64,000 bases of DNA from positions 30,806-94,805 of the forward strand of contig JAEZGY010000094.1 in NCBI GenBank assembly GCA_023416695.1, read 5' to 3'. Under the pieces are notes generated by a model. The model had not been told where the DNA came from. It searched no databases and was given only the letters and a program-made list of their open reading frames with translations. The position numbers and the translations under genes are program-made. Positions 23,903 through 32,580 of this stretch are shown here, in pieces (position 1 is the first letter of the stretch; each line of letters starts with the position of its first letter). This stretch comes from Bacillota bacterium (GTDB taxonomy: Bacteria > Bacillota > Clostridia > Lachnospirales > Lachnospiraceae).

Positions 23903-24501
23903 TTTCCATTCTCCTCTTCTTTAATAACATAGTTTTCAAAAAAATATTCTGCATGTGTCTTAAATAGCTCCATTAGCTTTTTTTCATCACGTTGTACAGT
24001 ATGGTACATAAAAAAAGGCGCATATAACTCCATTGCCAGTACTTCAGGATTCTTTTCTTTCATAAGCCCAAATTCCATCAAGTTCTTAAAGATCTCTACT
24101 TGTCGTCTAAGAGGAATATCCACAAAAAAATCCTTATAAATGGCTGCTATCTTAACATCTCTGAATTGCTCAATCATTAACATTCTACGAAACATCACAA
24201 TCCATTCATCACTAGTCTGATATCGAAACATACCTAGGCAAAGTTCTTTCAACTGTTCCATTCCTCTTATTTCAGCCGAGACAGCATTGGTACACTGTCT
24301 TAAATATCTTTCCTTTGAACATTCAACAATAGCATCAAATATCGCCTGCTTACTGGCAAAGTGCTTATATAATGCACTATTTCCAATTCCAACCATAGCT
24401 GCAATTGTTCGAATGGATACTGCCTCAAATCCATTTGTCGAAAATAACTTTAGAGACTCCATCAGTATTCGTTCTTTTGTATTTAGCTTCTTCTCATCCA
24501 T
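23899..24501 (-). CDS. TetR-family regulator (autoregulated with RnfC-like gene)
   Basis: This 200-residue TetR protein has its helix-turn-helix near residues 25-50 (IRTIAAMVGIGNSALYKHFA) and a ligand-binding C-terminal domain. It is the first gene of a two-gene operon with the RnfC-like protein. Two operators are built into its own promoter, one exactly filling the -35/-10 spacer, so it almost certainly represses itself. It is similar in layout to the TetR protein at 34,590-35,222. Confidence 0.9.
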   Translation of the reverse strand: MDEKKLNTKERILMESLKLFSTNGFEAVSIRTIAAMVGIGNSALYKHFASKQAIFDAIVECSKERYLRQCTNAVSAEIRGMEQLKELCLGMFRYQTSDEWIVMFRRMLMIEQFRDVKIAAIYKDFFVDIPLRRQVEIFKNLMEFGLMKEKNPEVLAMELYAPFFMYHTVQRDEKKLMELFKTHAEYFFENYVIKEEENGK

Positions 24502-24534
24502 AGTTTTTAGTTATCTCCTTTGACATTACATATG

Positions 24535-24587
24535 GTGAGCAATCGCTCACTTATTCTCATTATAGTGAGCATTTGCTCACTTGTCAA
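24535..24587 (-). promoter_or_regulatory. TetR promoter with two embedded operators
   Basis: On the minus strand, TTGACA (24587-24582) and TATAAT (24564-24559) are 17 bases apart. A GTGAGC-N4-GCTCAC palindrome (24565-24580) lies in the spacer. A second copy (24535-24550) lies just downstream of the start point. Perfect hexamers with operators at these positions indicate tight autorepression. Confidence 0.85.
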
Positions 24588-24664
24588 AGGATTTTTTTAA
24601 ATAGTGTTATGTTTTACAACTCCTCACCTACGCCCTGTCACTTCAGCGACAATATTTTATATAC

Positions 24665-24694
24665 AAAAAACAGACACTGCCCCAGTGTCTGTTT
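24665..24694 (-). terminator. Terminator of the FeS/FMN membrane protein gene
   Basis: Twelve-base arms AAACAGACACTG and CAGTGTCTGTTT enclose a three-base loop and are followed by TTTTTTGTAT on the minus strand, 17 bases after the gene's stop codon. Confidence 0.85.
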
Positions 24695-24710
24695 AGTTTC
24701 AGTATTAGTC

Positions 24711-25961
24711 TTAGTGTCTATGTCCTTTACCATGCCCTTTATCCTGTACTGTACTAGGTGTATAAGATAATTTTAGGGCATCAGCAACAGCTTCTTTTAT
24801 ACCATTACTGCTATAGGTAGCACCACTTACAGCATCTACGTCAACACTTTGATTTTTCTCAATCTCCTGAATCATAATACTAGATGCACGGTCAAAAAAC
24901 TCTTCATCATCCTCATAAGAATCTATTGAGATGTTTTCTATCTTGCCATCCTTCACAGTAACACTAACCTTAGTTCCCCCTCGAAATCCTGTACCTGTGC
25001 CTGTATAGACTCCATTTGCTATATTCACAGCCATTCCAGTTACAGTTGATTCCACATCAACTGGACTTGACGTTATTGCTTGATAATTCATCTGTTCACT
25101 GTATAGATTTCCTAGGTAGTACCCACTACAAAGTAATATACAGGAAACAACCCCTGTAACCCCAGCATTTAAATACTTGCCATCCACTTCTATATGCGCA
25201 TTACTTCGAGGACAGACTTTGACACACTCCATACACTGTATGCATTCACCAGTCGTTACCTCATCTATCTTATTTAATGCAATGCCCATAGAACATTTTT
25301 TTGTACACTGGATACATCTGCCACAGTGATCTCTCTTTTTTACTACATTTACTCCACGTATTTTACTGATAAGTCCTAAGTAAGCTCCCAGCGGGCATAA
25401 ATATCTACAAAAAAATCGTTCGACAAAAAAAGAGGCTATTATAATCGCTAGAAGTAAGATGGCTGCAGGGATAAATCCATTTACTAGCACACTCACATCT
25501 GGTAAATCAAAGGATGCTAATATACCAAACAAATCCCATGGGTTCACTCCTTGTGGTATCTTAATAAGCTGTAATCCCCAAATCACAATTACGATAAAAA
25601 GAAGCAATATGTATTTAATCCATTTAAGCTTTTTGTCAAAATTCGCGAATAGAGAGGAAGTATTCTTATTCTTTAATCGAGGAAGCCGATATAAGACATC
25701 ACCCATACTTCCAAATGCGCACATCCATCCACAAAAAAATCGTCCTGATACTGCTGTTACTAAGGTAACAACTCCAAACAACATAATAGCAGGCATTATT
25801 GTTTGTATGATTCCTTGTCCATGTAACAAAAACATAAGTATAGCTTTAATGCTGTTAAAAATTAGTATAAACAAAGAAGGTAGCAAGAAAAAACAAATGA
25901 CTTGAATTCCACGCCTAAACCAAACTATACTTTTTTGTTTCCTTTGTCTAGTGTCTGACAT
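24711..25961 (-). CDS. Membrane 4Fe-4S protein with C-terminal FMN-binding domain (NapH/NosR-like)
   Basis: This 416-residue protein has several membrane helices with cysteine motifs of the NapH/NosR type (FFCGWMCAFGS, FFCRYLCPLGA). Two cytoplasmic ferredoxin motifs follow (CGRCIQCTKKC, CIQCMECVKVC). After a further helix comes an extracytoplasmic FMN-binding domain with DAVSGATYSS, where Thr is the flavinylation site as in RnfG and NqrC. It ends in a His-rich tail (GHGKGHRH). It is likely to pass electrons across the membrane to an exported flavin. The ATG at 25961 has GGAGG five bases upstream. It lies upstream of the TetR-RnfC unit but has its own terminator. Confidence 0.85.
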   Translation of the reverse strand: MSDTRQRKQKSIVWFRRGIQVICFFLLPSLFILIFNSIKAILMFLLHGQGIIQTIMPAIMLFGVVTLVTAVSGRFFCGWMCAFGSMGDVLYRLPRLKNKNTSSLFANFDKKLKWIKYILLLFIVIVIWGLQLIKIPQGVNPWDLFGILASFDLPDVSVLVNGFIPAAILLLAIIIASFFVERFFCRYLCPLGAYLGLISKIRGVNVVKKRDHCGRCIQCTKKCSMGIALNKIDEVTTGECIQCMECVKVCPRSNAHIEVDGKYLNAGVTGVVSCILLCSGYYLGNLYSEQMNYQAITSSPVDVESTVTGMAVNIANGVYTGTGTGFRGGTKVSVTVKDGKIENISIDSYEDDEEFFDRASSIMIQEIEKNQSVDVDAVSGATYSSNGIKEAVADALKLSYTPSTVQDKGHGKGHRH

Positions 25962-26095
25962 ATTTACCTCCAAATGCTTAGCGGCATCTTTATTTTACTA
26001 TATAATGGTAAATATTAACACCAATGTATGGACTAGGCTTGAACTTTTTATGATTTTTGTGTGAAATAATAGATGACAGGTTAGTCTCTACGCCA

Positions 26096-27292
26096 CTACT
26101 TAATCTTCCTATCCTCTTCTTTATCCAATAACTTTTTATAAGTTGCATCCACAAGAAAAGCTCCTAAAGGTGCCGTAATCAGAATTGCAAGTACAGCTAC
26201 TGTTAACACGATGTTGCCACAAGAAAGTCCCATGGCAAGGGGCAGACCTCCGATTGCAGCTTGCACAGTCGCTTTTGGCATATATGAAAAAGCGACGAAA
26301 ATACGCTCTTTATTAGCCAGCCTTGTCTTTATAAGACAAGCAAATACTCCCACCATCCGGAATAGTAATACACATAAAATGAGTATAATTGCCATTATTC
26401 CAGCTTTTACAGCATAGCTAATGTTTACCGTTGCTCCAACCAATACAAACAAGATAATTTCCGCACCTACCCAAAGCTTTGAATATTTATCGGAAAGTCT
26501 TTTAGATACTTCAGGCGTTCTTTGTTTAAGGGCTGCTCCCAATGCCATAACCGCTAAAAGACCTGAAAAACCAATTACTCTAGTGATACTGTGTTCAAGT
26601 GTTACTAACATAAAGGAAATAGAAATAACAATGATTACTTTACTACTATCCCGAATGTGAAGTATCTGAAATAATAGTGCTAGTATTACTCCGATAATAG
26701 CACCACCCATAAGACCAAAGAGGATGGATGTGGGAATCGTCAAAAAACTCCTTGCTGTAAGCTCTCCCCCCTGGGCTATACCTGTAAATGCAGTAAATAA
26801 TACAATGACAAAAACATCATCTACTGAAGCCCCTGCCATAACCATTTGCGGAATACTCTTTGTTGTACCATATCTGCCTTCCATAAGCTTTAACATTCTT
26901 GGCACGATTACTGCTGGTGATACTGCTGCAATAACAGTCCCCATAATGGCAGCCTCTAAGTAAGTGATACCAAGAAAAACCGGCGCAAGAATTACCATTC
27001 CTACAATTTCAAAACATGCAGGCAAAAAGCACATGAGAATCGCTGGACGACCAACTCTTTTTAAATCGTCAATATCAAGATTTAATCCTGCTCGAGTCAA
27101 TATAATGATAAGGGCGATTTGCCGTAAGTCAGTTGAAAAATTAAGGACACTAGAATCTAACAAATCCAATTCATAAGGTCCAAGTAATATTCCTGTGATA
27201 AGCATTCCAAGTAAACTAGGTAACTTAAGCTTATCAAATATGGAACCAAGTAGCATCCCACAAAGGAATACCAGTGCAAGTGATAATAACAT
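26096..27292 (-). CDS. Cation:proton antiporter (CPA family), fluoride-riboswitch controlled
   Basis: This 398-residue membrane protein has about 12 helices of the Na+/H+ exchanger fold. It has GMLITGILLGPYELDL near the start and MVMAGASVDDVFVIVLFTAF around residue 150, with paired aspartates that would carry ions. A complete fluoride aptamer and terminator lie in its leader, so expression should rise with fluoride. Known fluoride-switch genes include antiporters of this kind besides crcB and eriC. It may extrude fluoride or protons generated by HF stress (inference). Confidence 0.88.
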   Translation of the reverse strand: MLLSLALVFLCGMLLGSIFDKLKLPSLLGMLITGILLGPYELDLLDSSVLNFSTDLRQIALIIILTRAGLNLDIDDLKRVGRPAILMCFLPACFEIVGMVILAPVFLGITYLEAAIMGTVIAAVSPAVIVPRMLKLMEGRYGTTKSIPQMVMAGASVDDVFVIVLFTAFTGIAQGGELTARSFLTIPTSILFGLMGGAIIGVILALLFQILHIRDSSKVIIVISISFMLVTLEHSITRVIGFSGLLAVMALGAALKQRTPEVSKRLSDKYSKLWVGAEIILFVLVGATVNISYAVKAGIMAIILILCVLLFRMVGVFACLIKTRLANKERIFVAFSYMPKATVQAAIGGLPLAMGLSCGNIVLTVAVLAILITAPLGAFLVDATYKKLLDKEEDRKIK

Positions 27293-27312
27293 ATTTTCTT
27301 TCCCCTTTCGAT

Positions 27313-27368
27313 TCGCAAAAAGAAAAAGCCGACACCTTCTGCGTTATTATTCGCAGAAGTCATCAGCT
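27313..27368 (-). terminator. Expression-platform terminator of the fluoride riboswitch
   Basis: AGCTGATGACTTCTGCG (27368-27352 on the minus strand) pairs with the segment at 27343-27327 around an eight-base loop, and TTTTTCTTTTT follows. The left arm contains the 3' strand of the aptamer, so aptamer folding and termination are mutually exclusive. Confidence 0.85.
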
Positions 27369-27414
27369 TTATCAGCGGTTTAGGATGTTATCCTAGGGAG
27401 AACCTCATTCCCTT
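27352..27414 (-). ncRNA. Fluoride riboswitch (crcB motif)
   Basis: Reading leftward, GGGAATGAGGTTCTCCC is followed by an extra hairpin (TAGGAT/ATCCTA). Then come AAACCGCTGATAAAGCTGAT and GACTTCT. GAGGT pairs with ACTTC, GGGA with TCCC, and the AACCGC/GCTGATGA core matches the fluoride aptamer consensus as I recall it from the Thermotoga example. It precedes an antiporter gene and overlaps a terminator in the standard way for a switch turned on by fluoride. Confidence 0.85.
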
Positions 27415-27440
27415 ATGTTAAGAATACTATACTAATCCAA

Positions 27441-27953
27441 TTATAAAACTAAAGATGGAGCAGTATATACTCTTGCCTTCATTTCATTATCTAACATGTA
27501 TAGACCTTTTGGATCACTTGCAAACAAATCATATTTTTTGATATTATCGTCTGCATTCTTCTCTTCTTCACCCTGTTCCTTGATAAACCAGTCTAAAAAT
27601 TGCATCGTACGAAAATCATTAATCTTGTAAGCAGCTGCATAGATCTCATTGATGGATGCAGTAACATATTGCTCATGCTCCAAAGATTCTACCAATGGTT
27701 CTCTAAAACTACTGTAGTTTTTATCTGGAGCATCAATCGCTGAAAAAACAACGGATTCACCATTATTTAGAAGATACTGACGGAACAATAATGCATGATC
27801 CCTTTCCTCCTGCGTTTGAACGAAAAACCAATTCTCAAATCCATTTAAACTTTGGTCTGCGTAATAATTAGCCATATTCAAGTATAAATAGGCTGAATAT
27901 AATTCTTTATTAATCTGTTCGTTAATTAACTTAGTAATCTCTTTATTTAGCAT
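27441..27953 (-). CDS. Ferritin
   Basis: This 170-residue four-helix ferritin (FTN type) has the ferroxidase residues in INKELYSAYLYLN, then QEERDHALLFRQYL and IKEQGEEEKNADD. The length is normal and there is no heme-binding bacterioferritin Met pattern. It oxidises and stores iron in the cytoplasm. It is a single gene, upstream of the fluoride-controlled antiporter, with AGGATAGG before the ATG. Confidence 0.93.
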   Translation of the reverse strand: MLNKEITKLINEQINKELYSAYLYLNMANYYADQSLNGFENWFFVQTQEERDHALLFRQYLLNNGESVVFSAIDAPDKNYSSFREPLVESLEHEQYVTASINEIYAAAYKINDFRTMQFLDWFIKEQGEEEKNADDNIKKYDLFASDPKGLYMLDNEMKARVYTAPSLVL

Positions 27954-28064
27954 TCTTATCCTATCCTTTCTCGATTTAATTGAGTTGACTTGTTCCCTGG
28001 CATTTTATCAACTAGTATATATATATTACCATAGGTTCCCTAGTTCTTACAACTTGCCTCTGTA

Positions 28065-28400
28065 TTATTTTTGATTTTTTTCATATTCCATTGCCCATTC
28101 TTCAATGGCATCAATTACAGGTAAAAATTTTACCCCTAACTCGGTTAAAGAATATTCCACTTTTGGTGGTACCTCTTTATAAACCTCTCTATGAATAAGA
28201 CCGTACTCTTCTAATTTTCGTAATTCTTTTGTTAAATTTGCCTGAGTAACTTGAGGTATTTTCCTACTAAGCTCTCCAAATCTCAAAGTTTCTAAACTTA
28301 AAAAATAGACAATTACCATAGTCCACTTTCCATGTAAAACTTTCTGTACCTTTGAAATCGGGCAATTCTCAATGTTATCACAACACTCTTTACTCCGCAT
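28065..28400 (-). CDS. HxlR-family transcriptional regulator
   Basis: This 111-residue winged-helix protein has CPISKVQKVLHGKWTMVIVY and the recognition region LSRKIPQVTQANLTKELRKL. Three cysteines near the N-terminus (KECCDNIENCP) could sense redox state. It is divergent from a nitroreductase gene, with TAGTAC direct repeats between them. ATG at 28400 is chosen over a GTG that would lie inside the ribosome site. Confidence 0.87.
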   Translation of the reverse strand: MRSKECCDNIENCPISKVQKVLHGKWTMVIVYFLSLETLRFGELSRKIPQVTQANLTKELRKLEEYGLIHREVYKEVPPKVEYSLTELGVKFLPVIDAIEEWAMEYEKNQK

Positions 28401-28617
28401 AAGCCACCTCACTCATTAATACTATTAAATTAAATAGTACATATCAAATAATATAGTACTTGTATATTTTAATTATACATTATATATTAGAATTGTAAAG
28501 ACTAAAGTGTATTAAAAATAGTTCTTATACATAAGTATTACTTCTTTCTATTTCACGCAAAATAGAAACAACTTCAATGAACATAAAAATATATAATTTA
28601 AACAGGAGGGCATTCAT

Positions 28618-29217
28618 ATGTCAAAAGATTTTTTAACATCCGTTTCAGAGAGACGAAGCTATTATGGGATAAGTAAAGAAAGCCCAATATCAGATAACAG
28701 AATTCAAGAACTTATTGAACATGCTGTTAAACACACTCCTTCATCAATGAATTCACAGAGTGCAAGAATTGTACTTCTTTTAGGATCTCACCATGATCGT
28801 TTATGGGATATAACCAAAGAAGCACTTAGAAAAATAGTACCTGCTGATCAGTTTGCAAGTACAAATGACAAAATTAATGGTTTTGCTAGTGGGTATGGTA
28901 CAGTGTTGTATTTTGAAGATCAGACTGTAATTGAAGCATTACAAGAGGAGTATGCTCTTTATAAAGACAACTTCCCAATCTGGTCTCTACAATCCAATGG
29001 AATGCATCAGTTTGTTATTTGGAACGCCTTAGAAAATGAAGGTTTAGGAGCTTCCTTACAACATTACAATGAATTAATTGAGGACGATATCAAAAAAGAA
29101 TGGGCAATCCCACAAAAATGGAAGCTTCTTGCACAAATGCCTTTTGGTAAACCAACTGCTGCTCCTTCTGAGAAAGAATTTAATCCTTTAGAAGATAGAG
29201 TAAAAGTATATAAATAA
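28618..29217 (+). CDS. Nitroreductase-family protein (Frm2/Hbn1-like)
   Basis: This 199-residue flavoprotein has ERRSYYGI at the N-terminus, HTPSSMNSQSARIVLLLG and a C-terminal AQMPFGKPTAAPSEKEF. These are the pattern of the Frm2/Hbn1 nitroreductase group, which act in fatty-acid or oxidative stress responses. AGGAGG precedes the ATG. It is divergent from the HxlR regulator and followed by its own terminator, so it is monocistronic. Confidence 0.9.
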   Translation: MSKDFLTSVSERRSYYGISKESPISDNRIQELIEHAVKHTPSSMNSQSARIVLLLGSHHDRLWDITKEALRKIVPADQFASTNDKINGFASGYGTVLYFEDQTVIEALQEEYALYKDNFPIWSLQSNGMHQFVIWNALENEGLGASLQHYNELIEDDIKKEWAIPQKWKLLAQMPFGKPTAAPSEKEFNPLEDRVKVYK

Positions 29218-29228
29218 TTCACCCTTTT

Positions 29229-29260
29229 AAAAGGCTTTCTGTTTCCAGAAAGCCTTTTTT
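29229..29260 (+). terminator. Terminator of the nitroreductase gene
   Basis: Thirteen-base arms AAAAGGCTTTCTG (29229-29241) and CAGAAAGCCTTTT (29246-29258) with a four-base loop are followed by more T residues, 12 bases past the stop codon. Confidence 0.9.
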
Positions 29261-29303
29261 ATAATTTGTCTGATTACCGTTTTTAACCAGGTTATGTTAA
29301 AAC

Positions 29304-30098
29304 TCAATTACTATCGAGATTGATTAACTTGACATCCTTTATAGAATCTAGCATTTGCCTTGTCACAATAAGAGTTCCTGATGTTTTGTATACTTCATCT
29401 AGCTGCATATGGACTGCAAGCTTCTTTTCTATAGCATAGCCGCCATGCTCAGGTATTATAATCTTAGGCTTTAGAACACTTAGAATAGGATCCATATCCT
29501 TCACTTCTAGTTTCCCATATCCTGAACCAGAAAATATTTGAACCATAAGCACATCCACTGGACCTATTTGCTTCAATGTTTCTGTAGTTGGAACCTCCCC
29601 CTGTGAAGCAAAATGAGCAATCTTGATACCATCTATCTCAAAGACATAAATAATATTTGTTCCCTCTTTATCTCCTATATTATGCTTACCTGAAAACCCA
29701 CGAATACTTATGTCATCATAGGAGTAATCACCTGGCTCACTAATAAGCTCATAAGGTTCATTAAAGGTACTAGTTTCATTATGATCCCCATGTTGATGGC
29801 TTTCCGTAACAAGATCTGGTTGAATGTCATCATTTATAAGATAAGGATCACAGACAATCTGGTAACCATCCTTTTTTTCTAATTCAAAGCACGCAAAGTT
29901 CCCAGGATATTTTTTTATCCACACTCCCTCAGTGAACTCATCCTTAGTAGCATCCGCTTCTATGACTTGTGTAATAGAATCTGTCTTAGGTATTGCTGTA
30001 CTCTTCTTAGTGGCTTCACTTGTTTCCAAATTATATTTGCAAGCACTTATTATAACACTAATAAAAATAAGCAGGATGATAAAGCATACTTTTTTCAT
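29304..30098 (-). CDS. Metallo-beta-lactamase-fold lipoprotein
   Basis: This 264-residue protein has a lipoprotein signal (lipobox ISAC) and so is probably surface anchored. The metal-binding motif HQHGDH appears near residue 102, and HNIGDKEGTNIIYVF and IIPEHGGYA supply further ligands. The fold resembles the UlaG-like group of hydrolases, which act on lactones or phosphoesters. An exported member suggests extracellular hydrolysis; the substrate is unknown. Confidence 0.8.
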   Translation of the reverse strand: MKKVCFIILLIFISVIISACKYNLETSEATKKSTAIPKTDSITQVIEADATKDEFTEGVWIKKYPGNFACFELEKKDGYQIVCDPYLINDDIQPDLVTESHQHGDHNETSTFNEPYELISEPGDYSYDDISIRGFSGKHNIGDKEGTNIIYVFEIDGIKIAHFASQGEVPTTETLKQIGPVDVLMVQIFSGSGYGKLEVKDMDPILSVLKPKIIIPEHGGYAIEKKLAVHMQLDEVYKTSGTLIVTRQMLDSIKDVKLINLDSN

Positions 30099-30144
30099 AA
30101 CCCATCCCCCAATTAATTAAAATGCTTAACCTGATTCTACTAAA

Positions 30145-30990
30145 TTAGTCAAAATACCTTATGTCTTCTTGTAGGAAGGTTCCATTTCTCAAATCATCAA
30201 AAGCTTTGTTTAATTCTTCCTTTGTATTCATAACGATAGGGCCACCCCAAGCCACTGATTCATCTAGCCGTTTTGAACTTACAAATAGAACTTGAGCTAA
30301 CTTATCAGTAGCCTTTATTTCTATCGTCTCTCCTGAAGAAAGCTTTACTGCTGTCTTTTCTTTTACAAGTTCTCCCCCAATATATGCATCTCCTAAAAGG
30401 GTAAATACCGTGACAGATCTCTCATTTTCAGTTGGTAAGATTACGGTAGCATTGGAGTTTATATGCAAATCGTAATAATTTAACGGAAGATATTTGCTCA
30501 TATATCCCTTTCTTCCATCAAATTCTCCCGCTAGTAATCTTAATTTCCCCCAGTCATACTCTAATTCCATAATATCTGAGTTTTTGATGCTGTGATAAGC
30601 TGGAGGAGCCATCTTATCTCTCGCTGGAAGGTTTAACCAAAGCTGCACTCCAAGCATCCTCTCTGCGGCTGGTAATTGTTCTTCATGGAGAATACCAGAA
30701 CCCGCTGTCATCCACTGTACTTCTCCATCCCCTATGGTATCCTCATTTCCTAAGCTATCCTTATGAGTCATAAAACCACGATAAACATAACTAATTGTCT
30801 CAATACCTCTGTGTGGATGCATTGGAAAACCTGCTATGTAGTCTTCTGGATTCGTACTATCAAAGGAATCTAGTAGCAAAATCGGATCATACTCTTTCAC
30901 AGTATCATGCCCCAATACCCTAACCAAACTTACTCCTGCACCATCTTTTGTCCTAAAACCTCTAACCTGTTGACTTATTTTTCTTTCCAA
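30145..30990 (-). CDS. Pirin-family protein
   Basis: This 281-residue bicupin has the N-terminal metal-binding motif HPHRGIETISYV and the later His/Glu pair in MTAGSGILHEEQ. Pirins include quercetin dioxygenases and redox-linked regulators. Translation starts at TTG (30990), preceded by GGAGGG at good spacing; no in-frame ATG fits. It is a stand-alone gene. Confidence 0.9.
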   Translation of the reverse strand: MERKISQQVRGFRTKDGAGVSLVRVLGHDTVKEYDPILLLDSFDSTNPEDYIAGFPMHPHRGIETISYVYRGFMTHKDSLGNEDTIGDGEVQWMTAGSGILHEEQLPAAERMLGVQLWLNLPARDKMAPPAYHSIKNSDIMELEYDWGKLRLLAGEFDGRKGYMSKYLPLNYYDLHINSNATVILPTENERSVTVFTLLGDAYIGGELVKEKTAVKLSSGETIEIKATDKLAQVLFVSSKRLDESVAWGGPIVMNTKEELNKAFDDLRNGTFLQEDIRYFD

Positions 30991-31306
30991 TTCTTTCCCT
31001 CCTTCAAAATGATGATTTTTACATTACCATCTCTCATAATAAAAGAATTCTCTATACTTATCTTTTTGCCTCTTAAAATTCTTGTTGATATCATAATTGT
31101 AACATATAAACATTTACTTTCAAACCTCTATGAAACTTTTATTATTAAGGTTTTCATACCTAAACAATTAACCCTTTGACAAGCGAGTTACCGACTCAGC
31201 CCGATTTTCTTCAATCCATGTTTCCATTCTTTGATTTCTACATAAAGATTTCCTCATAAGAAAAGCACACCCTTATAAGGTGTGCTCTAAATTGATATCT
31301 CTTTCT
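30991..31306. other. Intergenic gap with a terminator and possible gene relic
   Basis: Apart from the terminator at 31,258-31,286, this AT-rich 316-base spacer contains a minus-strand frame of about 29 codons near 31,165-31,255. That frame reads METWIEENRAESVTRLSKG at its end. It may be the start of a lost gene, but it was not recognised. No promoter motif was clear. Confidence 0.35.
31258..31286 (-). terminator. Terminator after the DUF3795 gene
   Basis: AGCACACC (31264-31271) and GGTGTGCT (31279-31286) form an eight-base stem. On the minus strand it is followed by TTTTCTTATG, and it lies 20 bases beyond the gene's stop. Confidence 0.75.
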
Positions 31307-31588
31307 CTATATTCCCTTTAACGCTTGTACTCTCATAGCTACATTTTGTTCAAATTCCTCATCTGTATATTTCGTATCTCTTGTAGCCATCCAAATACTA
31401 CATGGTACTTCCTTACAATTAGAACAATTTTTAAAATTTTTCTCATTAATTACACATTCATAAATTGCACATGCCTTACCTTCTGGGGCATGAAATACCT
31501 TTCCTTCACTTGCATTACAACCATTACACATATTCCCATAACAATAACATTCATTACATTTCGTTCCACAACAGCTAATATCTGACAC
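31307..31588 (-). CDS. DUF3795 cysteine-rich protein
   Basis: This 93-residue protein has at least 11 cysteines arranged in pairs (SCCGTKCNECYC, MCNGCNA, CAIYEC, CSNCKEVPC), the DUF3795 pattern. It probably binds zinc or an FeS centre. Translation begins at GTG (31588). Its function is unknown. It lies directly downstream of an AraC-type gene and may be its target or partner. Confidence 0.8.
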   Translation of the reverse strand: MSDISCCGTKCNECYCYGNMCNGCNASEGKVFHAPEGKACAIYECVINEKNFKNCSNCKEVPCSIWMATRDTKYTDEEFEQNVAMRVQALKGI

Positions 31589-31615
31589 AAGACCACCATC
31601 CCTTCGTATCCTATT

Positions 31616-32488
31616 TTATAAGACAATCACTGAATTTTCTTGTATATTTCCGACATCTTTCAAAGCATAACTTTTTGCTTCTTTTATATTCAAAGAATGA
31701 TACTTCTTAAAATCATGATACAAGTGGGCTTGATCAGAATATCCATACTTACAAACAGCATCTAAAGTATCAAACTGTCTATTATATACAATATCATTCC
31801 ATAAATATTGATATCGAACCATTGATGCCATACTTTTTGGTGTAACCCCTACATATTCCCCAAACAATCTTTCTAGTTGCCTCTCACTAAAATGTAACTC
31901 CTGTCTTAACTCACTTACCTGTATCTTTCCTTTCGTCTGCAAAATATGATAGATTGCTTGCAATATGTTATTATTTTTATGATTCTCATTATAATTTACT
32001 AATAACATCTTCTCTACTTTTGGAATTAACTGATACATATCATTAATTTCAAATAGTATTGGCTCTATGGCCTTCTTTATCCTAGAAAAGTGATAACCAA
32101 CATTGAAAAAAGCATTTTTAGTATCTCTCATAGATTCTTCTGCAAACATAGGAACTCCCCATGCATAAAATCGTATACCAAACAAAAAAATAATAGAACT
32201 CTCCTTGTGGAATTTAGAGTTAATGAATGTTCTATCATCTATCCCACAAAAACAATTGCTAATTTTGTTATTGGTAAAATCAACTGTATACGTAATGTCC
32301 ATACAAGTGTCAGGAGTCACAATTCCCATTGTACAATCATTCTTAGCTTCTTGTTGGATAGCTTGCTTTGTCCCCCAAAAACACCGAATATAAGGCTTCA
32401 GAAGATCACAAGGTTCGAATTCCATATAGTCTTTTGTAGATTTAAATGGAGTAGCTGTTATAGGATTATAAATTTTATGCAATTCCAT
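31616..32488 (-). CDS. AraC-family regulator with DUF6597-like N-terminal domain
   Basis: This 290-residue protein has an N-terminal beta-rich sensor domain (residues 1-170), including YIRCFWGTKQ and MDITYTVDF. Two helix-turn-helix motifs follow at the C-terminus (VSELRQELHFSERQLERLFG, then LDAVCKYGYSDQAHLYHDFK). GGAAGG precedes the ATG. The ligand is unknown. It is probably co-transcribed with the DUF3795 gene 27 bases downstream. Confidence 0.87.
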   Translation of the reverse strand: MELHKIYNPITATPFKSTKDYMEFEPCDLLKPYIRCFWGTKQAIQQEAKNDCTMGIVTPDTCMDITYTVDFTNNKISNCFCGIDDRTFINSKFHKESSIIFLFGIRFYAWGVPMFAEESMRDTKNAFFNVGYHFSRIKKAIEPILFEINDMYQLIPKVEKMLLVNYNENHKNNNILQAIYHILQTKGKIQVSELRQELHFSERQLERLFGEYVGVTPKSMASMVRYQYLWNDIVYNRQFDTLDAVCKYGYSDQAHLYHDFKKYHSLNIKEAKSYALKDVGNIQENSVIVL

Positions 32489-32580
32489 AGAACCAACCTT
32501 CCTTAATTATACTTCTACTTTCTAATATGGAAATAAATTAGCCATAAGTTCAGAAGAGATTGATCTACCCAAACATAAAT

